This document shows, one piece after another, positions 26,011-32,739 of a DNA stretch of 36,456 nt (position 1 is the first letter of the stretch; each line of letters begins with the position of its first letter). Position numbers and translations under genes: made by a program. Below the pieces are notes generated by a model. The model made no database searches, had not been told where the DNA came from, and saw only the letters and a program-made list of their open reading frames with translations. This DNA is from an uncultured Clostridia bacterium (GTDB lineage Bacteria > Bacillota > Clostridia > Oscillospirales > Ruminococcaceae): NCBI GenBank assembly GCA_947628405.1, contig CANQZR010000006.1, positions 1 through 36,456 on the forward strand. The letters run 5' to 3'.

Positions 26011-27963
26011 TCATTCGTCTACCAGACGCACCTGCATACCGGGTTCTATAGGCTTTGTAGATGTAGAGATTATAAATTCTCCTCCGAGGAATCCTCCGGA
26101 TACGGCGGATTGGGTATCATCTGAAGCAAGTACCTCTACGTCCACTCTTTCGGCAATATATCTGTTTCCGAGAGGGCTGCTCTTAGCGGTGACAACAAGG
26201 ACAAATTTGCCGTTGGTATCTTCCCTTATAGAACTGTTAGGAACTATGTAGTCATACCGCTGCCCTTTTGCACCCATGGCAAGCTGGATATTCTGACCCG
26301 GAGTAACGTCTCCTGTAATGGAGAATTTAAGTATCTTGTTCTGAGCGGGATTTGCCTTATCGGGAGTTATGGAATCCAGAACTGCCTTGGCATCTCCGTA
26401 CCAGAAATACTGTACTTCGGCTTCATCCCCTACCTGAACTTTTCTTGCCTGCTCGGAGGTAACAGTCATTTCAAGCGTATAACCCTTTTCGGTCATTTCT
26501 ATAGAAGCGACGACAGAATCCATTGCTGCTTCCTCACCTGCCGAAAATGCCAGTGCGGTCACCTTGCCTCCGACATTTGCCTTGATATCGGCACCGGTCG
26601 ATTTGGACTTATACTTTTCAACCTTTTCTTCAGCATCGGTGACCGAAGCCTGAAGATCAGTAATGGCAATTTCGTTCTTGCTTGCGGTTATTGCATCTTC
26701 TTCTTTTTTCTGTGAAAGATCTATCCTTGCTTTTTCAAGTTCAAATTCGGCATCGCTTATATTCTTTTCCTGTTCCTCCACAGATACGGAAGCCTTTGAT
26801 TTTGCTTCTTCTTCCTCAGCCTGAGCGTCTTCAAGGCGTGATTTAGCATCATCTATCTTATTATTTATATCGTCTATTTTGTCACTTATTTCAGACTTTT
26901 TGTTTTTTGCGTCCCGATTTATAGAAGCGATCAGATCATCAAAACTTTTCTTTACTCTGTCATATTTGTCCTGATTAAGTTTGAGATTTGATTTTTCCGT
27001 ATCGAGCCTTCGTTTGTTCACTTCATAATTGCTTGATTTTTCAAGTTCGTTATTGTATCTCTCCTGAAGATATTTAAGATCCAATTCCTGCTGAGCAAGT
27101 GTGCTCTGAAGGTCGCTAATATTTGTTTCGGTATCTTCTCCGTTATTATATTCGGCTATAGCGAGCATTGTTTTGTTCATTTCAAGCTGTTTGTTTTCAA
27201 CTTCCTGTTTTGCTGCAAGTATAGAATCTGCATTTCCTCCGGAAGCTATTTCATTTTCGTAGTCCTTTATCTTTTCTTCATTATTGTTTTTTTCTTTTTC
27301 AGCATCATCAAGTTTTGTCTGCGCATTTTTTATTTTATTGTAATTTTCGGAATCAAGCGAAGAATAATCCTCTGCAGCTATTGCAGCAATAATATCATCA
27401 TACTGTTTTGTTTCATTTTCAAGGTCTTTGGTTTGTTTTTCGTAGTCCTTTATTTCTTTTTCTATCTTATCGGTTTTTTCCTTTGCTTTTTCGTAATCGT
27501 CCTGATATGCCGAAATATTTGAAAGCTCTTCTTTCATAGACGCCAGATTTTTCTCTTTATTGGCAATATCCAGTTCGTAGGTGCTGTAATCAAAGCCTGC
27601 GGACAAAAGTGCCTCGTCATATGCTTTTTTAGCAGCCCTGAGTTCTTTCTCGGCAGCTTCAAGCTCGGTGCTTTCACTGTCCTCTAACTTGTAAAGAGTC
27701 TGCCCTTTTTTCACTTCCTGACCGACTTTTACTTCTACCGAAGCGATAGTTCTGGTTTCGTCTATCTTGATGTCATATGTCTGATTTGCTTCTACTGTAC
27801 CGCTTCCCCGTATCTGTTCGGACAAAGTTCCGCCGTTAACATACTGTGCCGACACCTCAGGCAGCGAATAATTCATTATTGTATTTGAGAAAAACGTAAG
27901 TATAAGCATTACTGCCAGAAAAATTATCGCGGCGTTCTTGACCCATTCTCTTTTTTTGTTCAT
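26011..27963 (-). CDS. HlyD/MacA-like adaptor with a long coiled coil
   Basis: This 650-residue protein has one N-terminal membrane helix (about 11-30) and an outside body. A first barrel/lipoyl half follows (GSGTVEANQTYDIKIDE, then VKVGQEVKKGQTLYKLED near 78-95). A very long charged coiled coil rich in Glu, Lys and Asp runs from about 103 to 455. The second lipoyl half is GGKVTALAFSAGEEA, and beta-barrel domains complete it. This is the membrane-fusion/adaptor architecture, with a hairpin much longer than in MacA-type proteins. Such adaptors in monoderms (YknX type) work with MacB-like permeases, and the next gene overlaps by 4 bases and has a MacB-like domain. AAGGAGAG precedes the ATG. Its place after sugar permeases is unusual. 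Confidence 0.87.
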   Translation of the reverse strand: MNKKREWVKNAAIIFLAVMLILTFFSNTIMNYSLPEVSAQYVNGGTLSEQIRGSGTVEANQTYDIKIDETRTIASVEVKVGQEVKKGQTLYKLEDSESTELEAAEKELRAAKKAYDEALLSAGFDYSTYELDIANKEKNLASMKEELSNISAYQDDYEKAKEKTDKIEKEIKDYEKQTKDLENETKQYDDIIAAIAAEDYSSLDSENYNKIKNAQTKLDDAEKEKNNNEEKIKDYENEIASGGNADSILAAKQEVENKQLEMNKTMLAIAEYNNGEDTETNISDLQSTLAQQELDLKYLQERYNNELEKSSNYEVNKRRLDTEKSNLKLNQDKYDRVKKSFDDLIASINRDAKNKKSEISDKIDDINNKIDDAKSRLEDAQAEEEEAKSKASVSVEEQEKNISDAEFELEKARIDLSQKKEEDAITASKNEIAITDLQASVTDAEEKVEKYKSKSTGADIKANVGGKVTALAFSAGEEAAMDSVVASIEMTEKGYTLEMTVTSEQARKVQVGDEAEVQYFWYGDAKAVLDSITPDKANPAQNKILKFSITGDVTPGQNIQLAMGAKGQRYDYIVPNSSIREDTNGKFVLVVTAKSSPLGNRYIAERVDVEVLASDDTQSAVSGGFLGGEFIISTSTKPIEPGMQVRLVDE

Positions 27964-27984
27964 ATCTTTTCTCTCCTTAATAAT

Positions 27985-28944
27985 TTATCCTTTTATACCG
28001 CCTGAATAGGCTATTCCTTCAACAAGGTAATCCTCGCCGTAAAGGAACATCAGCAGCGTAGGTATCATATATATCGTTGCAACTGCAAAAGCAAGCCCTA
28101 TCTCGCCGCTGTTTATCTGTGAAAGGAACACTGACAGCGGATAAAGCTCAGTATCCGAAAGCAGTATCAGAGGCTGTTCAACCATATTCCAGTAATCTAT
28201 GAAAACAAGTATTGCCACCGAAAACAGTGCGCTTTTGCAGAGAGGCATACATATATGCATGAATATCTGCAATTCGCCTGCGCCGTCAAGCTGAGCTGCT
28301 TCTATCAGGGAAACAGGTATCCTCCTCATGATCTTTGACAGTATAAACACCGCAAAAGGCGTAAATATTCCCGGCAGGATTATCGCGGCACGGGTATTCA
28401 GTATATGCAGCCAATCAGAAATAAGGTAATTCGGTACAAGCGTTACCTGATACGGCATCAGCATAACTACTATGTAAACAAAGAAAATTATTTCTTTCAG
28501 CCGCCCTTTCAGTCTCGCAAAGGAATATGCCGCCAGTGACGCTGTAACGAGCTGGAATATTACTATCGGCACTACAAGTATTACCGAATTCCAGAATTTA
28601 AGCAGATAATCCGGACTTTTGAACAATACCGTATAATACTGGCTGAAGCTGACCATATCCGGAATGAATTTAAGGTTGATCTTTTCGGAAATATATTCCT
28701 TTCCGCCGTCTTCATTTTCGGCAAATATAACTCCGTAGTTTGCGTTTATCTCCGACGCGCTCATAAATGAATTTGCTATCGTCAGGAACGTCGGCATAAG
28801 AAATATCAGTGCTGCTGCCGCCGCAAAGATCGTAAGTATCCACATTATGATCTTCTGCTTCTTTTTGGAAAGTCTTACGCGGAGCGGAGCTTTTTTTCTT
28901 GTTTCAGATCCTACAGCTTCTATCTCTTTAGTAAGTTCGCTCAA
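27985..28944 (-). CDS. Carbohydrate ABC transporter permease, MalG type
   Basis: This 319-residue inner-membrane protein has six predicted helices. The cytoplasmic EAA loop, EAAQLDGAGELQIFMHICMP (near residue 215), is where the importer ATPase docks. It ends with LVEGIAYSGGIKG, the usual C-terminal block of MalG-type permeases. A basic N-terminal tail of about 30 residues precedes the first helix. The start is a TTG at 28944 that overlaps the stop of the partner gene (TTGA), with GAGAGG at 28955-28960 as a plausible ribosome site. It pairs with the MalF-type permease; no ATPase gene is found in the window, so a shared one encoded elsewhere is expected. Confidence 0.92.
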   Translation of the reverse strand: MSELTKEIEAVGSETRKKAPLRVRLSKKKQKIIMWILTIFAAAAALIFLMPTFLTIANSFMSASEINANYGVIFAENEDGGKEYISEKINLKFIPDMVSFSQYYTVLFKSPDYLLKFWNSVILVVPIVIFQLVTASLAAYSFARLKGRLKEIIFFVYIVVMLMPYQVTLVPNYLISDWLHILNTRAAIILPGIFTPFAVFILSKIMRRIPVSLIEAAQLDGAGELQIFMHICMPLCKSALFSVAILVFIDYWNMVEQPLILLSDTELYPLSVFLSQINSGEIGLAFAVATIYMIPTLLMFLYGEDYLVEGIAYSGGIKG

Positions 28945-29879
28945 TCCTCCACATCCTCTCCGAATTTATTTTCGGCGATAAACAATGCTCCTATAATTAT
29001 GACCATTACTATAGCCATAAGTATTGCCGCCGAAGAAAGTTTCTGATAGTCTATATTCCTGAATGTGTTATTCATGAAATGCTGGAGCATATAAAGGCTG
29101 TCAAAAGGATAATCCCCTGTAAGCAGATATATCTCCCTGAATACCTTAAAGGAATTTATCAGTGAAAGTATACCGACAAAAAGTATCGTCGGTGAAAGAT
29201 ATCTGAGCTTTATGCGGAAAAATTTATAGAATCCGCCCGCACCTTCAAGCGTTGCGACCTCAATAATATCTTTCGGGATATTATTCAGCGCCGAAAGGAA
29301 CAATATCATATTGTAGCCGAGATTTTTCCATAGGAACAGCACAACGATAACGATCTGCCCTTTTGTTGACTTTAGCCAGTCTATTTTTTCTATCCCGAAG
29401 TTTGAAAGGAAATCGTTCAGCGCACCATTATAATGAAAAATTACCTGCCATATCAGCACTATAGATGCCACCGGCACCATCATCGGACACAGGAAACTGG
29501 TCCGGAACTGACTTACAAAAGGTATCTTGCTGTCAAGAAGCATAGCAAGCAGCATTGACAGCACCACTGCCAGCGGCACCGATATCATTGAAAATGTAAG
29601 AGTATTCAGAGCCGCTCTTTTAAACGCCGTATTCTTAATTACACTTATGTAATTATCCAGAAATACAAATTCCTTATTTATAGGATTGTCGACCATTGAA
29701 TAGAAAATTATTACAAAAAACGGAACAATAAAGAATATCATAACTCCCACAAGGCTCGGCAGCAGACAAAGGTACGGGAATGCCGCGTCGCTTGTAAGGA
29801 ATTTTTTAAAATTCCTTTTCTTTTTCTCCTTTACTTTCGCAGATCCGGACGTTTTAGGAGGTTTTAACTTGTTCTTCAT
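28941..29879 (-). CDS. Carbohydrate ABC transporter permease, MalF type
   Basis: This 312-residue membrane protein forms the import channel with its MalG-type partner. A lysine-rich N-terminal tail (about 1-30) is followed by six helices. The EAA loop is EVATLEGAGGFYKFFRIKLR near residue 205-224. There is no large extracytoplasmic loop as in enterobacterial MalF, which is normal for Firmicutes. GAGG lies 7 bases before the ATG. It is the first gene of the operon, followed by MalG type, adaptor, MacB-like protein and binding proteins. Confidence 0.92.
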   Translation of the reverse strand: MKNKLKPPKTSGSAKVKEKKKRNFKKFLTSDAAFPYLCLLPSLVGVMIFFIVPFFVIIFYSMVDNPINKEFVFLDNYISVIKNTAFKRAALNTLTFSMISVPLAVVLSMLLAMLLDSKIPFVSQFRTSFLCPMMVPVASIVLIWQVIFHYNGALNDFLSNFGIEKIDWLKSTKGQIVIVVLFLWKNLGYNMILFLSALNNIPKDIIEVATLEGAGGFYKFFRIKLRYLSPTILFVGILSLINSFKVFREIYLLTGDYPFDSLYMLQHFMNNTFRNIDYQKLSSAAILMAIVMVIIIGALFIAENKFGEDVED

Positions 29880-29939
29880 AACGATACCTCATTTACATAT
29901 GTACTTCCGGCACAGATATTTGTCGGATGTCCTATATAT

Positions 29940-29948
29940 ATTATAACA
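29940..29948 (-). promoter_or_regulatory. Extended -10 promoter of the sugar-transport operon
   Basis: On the minus strand TGTTATAAT gives a perfect -10 box (29940-29945) with an extended TG (29947-29948). The -35 region is a poor match. Downstream of the start, at 29907-29926, lies an imperfect 20-base palindrome (CCGGCACAGA/TATTTGTCGG, 7 of 10 pairs) that could be an operator. Confidence 0.55.
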
Positions 29949-30046
29949 TAAAAAAAAAATTTTTCTATACTTATACGCAATCTGTAATCAAATTTTAAAC
30001 TTTTCGCCCAAATCGGAGATTTTGTAACCATATTGTAATAATTTCA

Positions 30047-30095
30047 AATAAAAAACGGCGGTATCCGATCGCTTTTCAGCAAAAAGGATACCGCC
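30047..30095 (-). terminator. Terminator after ribU
   Basis: GGCGGTATCC (30057-30066) pairs with GGATACCGCC (30086-30095) around a 19-base loop, and on the minus strand the stem is followed by GTTTTTTATTT. A second hairpin directly after the ribU stop (30103-30112 with 30117-30126, TTGTAAAGCA/TGCTTTACAA) precedes it. Confidence 0.85.
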
Positions 30096-30136
30096 CGGAA
30101 ACTTGTAAAGCAATTTTGCTTTACAAAATATCAATA

Positions 30137-30826
30137 TTAATTATTCCAAATTATTATGCCCGCAATACAGGTCACAATTATAAATGCAGCAATAACATAT
30201 ATAAATGCATATCGCTTTACACTGCTTTCTGAACCGTTTGACGGCGTACTTTCAGGAAGAACATGGGCTTTTCTCATTATATTTGAAAGCGGCTTATAAA
30301 TAAGCATGGTAATTCCGCTGTTAAGTATTGCTTTAAGCAGATTGAACGGCAGAAATGCAGGGATAAGCATACCTGCAACTGTTTCTCTGTCTATTCCCAT
30401 GTAGATAGGTGTTATAAGATAATTCCAAGCCATCATCAGCGCAGCCATGACCGCCGTTCCCGAAGCAAGACCTATAACAGCGCCTTTTAAGGAATGTATC
30501 TTCTTGTAAATGACTGCCGCTGTACAGGCAAACGCACAGGTAGAAATGAAATTCATCAGCGCACCTATAGGACCTGTATCGCTTACCGTCACCATTTCCA
30601 CCAATGATACCACCGCTGACATTATCACTGACGCAAAAGGTCCGAACATAAATCCTCCGATAGTAATTATAACGTCTTTTGGCTCATATTTCAGGAACAA
30701 AACCACCGGGAATTTAAACAGCATCATTGCTATATACGCCATAGCCGTCATTACCGCCAATACTGTCAGTTTTTTAGTGTCCATGTGAGAAGTTGTTTCC
30801 TTGTTGATCGTTTCTGTGTTTTGCAT
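30137..30826 (-). CDS. ribU: Riboflavin ECF transporter substrate-binding component
   Basis: This 229-residue membrane protein captures riboflavin for a shared ECF ATPase/EcfT module. After a short hydrophilic start, KLTVLAVMTAMAYIAMMLFKFPV opens the first helix, and KYEPKDVIITIGGFMFGP is the typical RibU block; five to six helices follow. The C-terminal extension adds one more helix (IYVIAAFIIVTCIAGIIIW). AGGAGGT lies 7 bases before the ATG. Regulation is visible: an FMN riboswitch and an intrinsic terminator stand directly upstream, so FMN excess should stop transcription. Confidence 0.93.
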   Translation of the reverse strand: MQNTETINKETTSHMDTKKLTVLAVMTAMAYIAMMLFKFPVVLFLKYEPKDVIITIGGFMFGPFASVIMSAVVSLVEMVTVSDTGPIGALMNFISTCAFACTAAVIYKKIHSLKGAVIGLASGTAVMAALMMAWNYLITPIYMGIDRETVAGMLIPAFLPFNLLKAILNSGITMLIYKPLSNIMRKAHVLPESTPSNGSESSVKRYAFIYVIAAFIIVTCIAGIIIWNN

Positions 30827-30839
30827 AAAAATTACCTCC

Positions 30840-30881
30840 TAAGAAAATAAAAACGCCCGTGAAAAATATTTTCACGGGCGT
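30840..30881 (-). terminator. Riboswitch-controlled terminator before ribU
   Basis: A 13-base perfect stem (30853-30865 with 30869-30881) and a 3-base loop are followed on the minus strand by TTTTTATTTT. It lies between the FMN aptamer and the ribU Shine-Dalgarno site, the position of the expression platform, so control is by transcription attenuation. Confidence 0.9.
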
Positions 30882-30904
30882 AAATGCACTGAAATGTGTG
30901 TTGT

Positions 30905-31030
30905 TTCTTTCATCCGGACTGTACCGTCGGTTCTGGGATCGCACCAGATCGGCGGATATCACTATCCGCTCGCGGACTAAGGACTTACGTCCCATTACCG
31001 CCGGTGAGGAATTGCACCTCGCCCTGAAAC
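30905..31030 (-). promoter_or_regulatory. FMN riboswitch (RFN element)
   Basis: On the minus strand the conserved RFN core is readable: CAGGGCGAGGTGCAATTCCT, CACCGGCGGTAATGGG, GAGCGGATAGTG, GATCTGGTGCGATCCCAG, and ACGGTACAGTCCGGATGAAAG. The TTTCA/TGAAA ends form the closing P1 stem. It is followed by a terminator and ribU. No strong promoter is seen in the 27 bases between the CD1247-like gene and the aptamer, so the promoter may overlap the end of that gene, or transcription may come from efp. Confidence 0.96.
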
Positions 31031-31056
31031 ATATTATTCAATTTGTACGGCAGGAA

Positions 31057-31479
31057 TTATTCGCCGTCCTCCGGTTCATCATCGAAATCAAATTCCAGAA
31101 GTTCTCCGCAGCCGGGGCAGGTCATAGAACCTTCCTCAAGCATACCTTCATTCAGGCAGATAGTATCGCCGCAGTTCGGGCAGACAACTTCATAAAGATC
31201 ATCTTCATCATCGCAGCAATCGCAGTCGTCATCACATTCGCAGCATTCGTCATCATCGAACTCATAAAAATCATTTTCAAGCTCGCCAAGATCCTCATCA
31301 ACCATATCGACAACGTCAACGATCTCATCTATCTGATCCTGCATATCCTCAGCCGCAACTGCCATATCCGCAAGGATATCCGCCATGACTGAAAGGATCT
31401 TTCCTTCCTTTGTAGAACTGTCGATATCAAGGCCTTCCATAAGTCCTTTGAGATAAGATACTTTTTCGCCAAGGTCCAT
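31057..31479 (-). CDS. CD1247-like acidic zinc-ribbon protein
   Basis: This 140-residue cytoplasmic protein resembles the clostridial CD1247 N-terminal-domain family. The N-terminal helical part (MDLGEKVSYLKGLMEGLDI and the following helix, to about 70) is conserved in that family. A striking Asp/Cys segment has six cysteines (79, 80, 82, 86, 88, 89) embedded in aspartates. A zinc ribbon follows (CPNC at 100-103, CPGC at 121-124) and the end is acidic. The family is known from genome annotation only; the activity is unknown. The ATG at 31479 has AAAGGAGG just upstream and is preferred over an upstream in-frame codon at 31500. It follows efp by 74 bases and is probably co-transcribed with it. 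Confidence 0.85.
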   Translation of the reverse strand: MDLGEKVSYLKGLMEGLDIDSSTKEGKILSVMADILADMAVAAEDMQDQIDEIVDVVDMVDEDLGELENDFYEFDDDECCECDDDCDCCDDEDDLYEVVCPNCGDTICLNEGMLEEGSMTCPGCGELLEFDFDDEPEDGE

Positions 31480-31553
31480 AATAAATATCCTCCTTTTCAA
31501 GCTGTGCCGGGATCACCGGCATATATAGATATTGCAAAGAACAGCAGCGCAGC

Positions 31554-32111
31554 TCAGGCGCGCTCCATATATTCGCCTGTTCTTGTATCTATCCTGATAG
31601 TTTCGCCTTCATCAATAAAGAGAGGTACCTTTATTTCAGCGCCTGTTTCAAGCGTAGCAGGCTTGGTGGCATTTGTAGCCGTATCGCCCTTGAAGCCAGG
31701 ATCGGTCTTTGTAACGACCAGTTCAACAAAGTTCGGCGGCTCAACAGCAAATACCTTTCCCTTGTAAGAACATACCTTGCATATCATTTCTTCCTTAACG
31801 AACTTGAAGTTATCAGACAGTTCTGCGGAGCTGATAGGCACCTGCTCATATGTTTCAGGATCCATAAAATAGTAAAGGTCTCCATCGGTATAGGAATACT
31901 GCATATCCTTTCTTTCAACAAAAGCTGTAGGGAATTTTGCCGAAGGGTTATAGCTCTTTTCAACTACCGAGCCGGTAATAACATTTTTTACCTTAGTTCT
32001 TACGAAAGCGGCACCCTTTCCGGGCTTAACATGCTGAAATTCAACTACCTGCAATACATTTCCGTCTTCCTCAAATGTAACGCCGTTTCTGAAATCGCCT
32101 GCTGTGATCAT
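31554..32111 (-). CDS. efp: Translation elongation factor P
   Basis: EF-P relieves ribosome stalling at consecutive prolines. The 185 residues match the family length and three-domain layout. The loop [17 protein letters not shown] carries Lys32, the position modified in some bacteria. [31 protein letters not shown] forms the domain I-II junction and [25 protein letters not shown] the typical domain III signature. An AAAGGATGG lies upstream of the ATG. It has its own promoter with a leader of about 90 bases. Confidence 0.97.
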   Translation of the reverse strand: MITAGDFRNGVTFEEDGNVLQVVEFQHVKPGKGAAFVRTKVKNVITGSVVEKSYNPSAKFPTAFVERKDMQYSYTDGDLYYFMDPETYEQVPISSAELSDNFKFVKEEMICKVCSYKGKVFAVEPPNFVELVVTKTDPGFKGDTATNATKPATLETGAEIKVPLFIDEGETIRIDTRTGEYMERA

Positions 32112-32207
32112 AAATTAAACCATCCTTTCCGAAGCAGCACCCGAAAACCCGGGAACCTCGGTTCTTATGCTGACTTTAAATCTCATATGCAAAATCAGTC
32201 TACATAC

Positions 32208-32236
32208 ATTTTACCATAGTTTTTCCGATTTTGCAA
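32208..32236 (-). promoter_or_regulatory. Sigma-A promoter of efp
   Basis: On the minus strand TTGCAA (32231-32236) and TAAAAT (32208-32213) are 17 bases apart, with a TG before the -10 box. The leader contains a hairpin-prone stretch at about 32131-32160 (CCCG/CGGG inside CCGA/TCGG arms). Confidence 0.75.
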
Positions 32237-32281
32237 GTGTTTTTCATAATTTTTTCCGTCATGCTCACACATTGCAAATTT

Positions 32282-32315
32282 AAAAAGCGGACAGAAGCTG
32301 ATCTGCCCGCTTTTT
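32282..32315 (-). terminator. Terminator of rpsU
   Basis: Arms 32282-32294 and 32303-32315 pair with one G-U on the minus-strand RNA (A-C mismatch on the plus strand), with AT-rich ends giving a U-tract. It lies about 100 bases after the rpsU stop. The rest of 32112-32415 holds only the efp leader and promoter. Confidence 0.8.
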
Positions 32316-32415
32316 TGCATTTAAGCGTTAATATACTTTCCCTGCCGCCGATCTTATACAGGCACACAGAGACAGTTCCGGACACGGCTTAAAACAGCCG
32401 ACGGATAATTAACAA

Positions 32416-32589
32416 TTAATACTTACGCTTACGAGCAGCTTCGGACTTTTTCTTACGCTTTACCGAAGGCTTCTCATAGTGTTCTCTCTTGCGAACCTCT
32501 GCAATAACGCCGTCCTTTGCACAACTTCTTTTAAAACGTTTAAGGGCAGTATCAAGAGATTCGTTCTTTCCAACACGAATTTCTGCCAA
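32416..32589 (-). CDS. rpsU: Ribosomal protein S21, TTG start
   Basis: The 57-residue protein reads [20 protein letters not shown] and ends in a basic tail ([14 protein letters not shown]), which is the S21 family. It is a small-subunit protein near the anti-Shine-Dalgarno region of 16S rRNA. The start is a TTG at 32589, with GGGAGGG at 32597-32603 seven bases before it. A perfect TTGACA/TATAAT promoter is upstream and a terminator downstream, so it is a single-gene transcript. Confidence 0.95.
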   Translation of the reverse strand: MAEIRVGKNESLDTALKRFKRSCAKDGVIAEVRKREHYEKPSVKRKKKSEAARKRKY

Positions 32590-32646
32590 TTTAATTCCCT
32601 CCCTTTGCCATACGGCAGAGGTTTATATACATGATATAACTATTTT

Positions 32647-32676
32647 ATTATACCTCATACATAATGTTTTTGTCAA
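32647..32676 (-). promoter_or_regulatory. Consensus sigma-A promoter of rpsU
   Basis: On the minus strand a perfect TTGACA (32671-32676) and a perfect TATAAT (32647-32652) are 18 bases apart, giving a leader of about 50 bases to the TTG start. Confidence 0.88.
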
Positions 32677-32739
32677 GTACAATCCGAAAAAAACTGTACA
32701 AAATATTTCATACAATTTTATGCAAGGTATCAGAAAACA

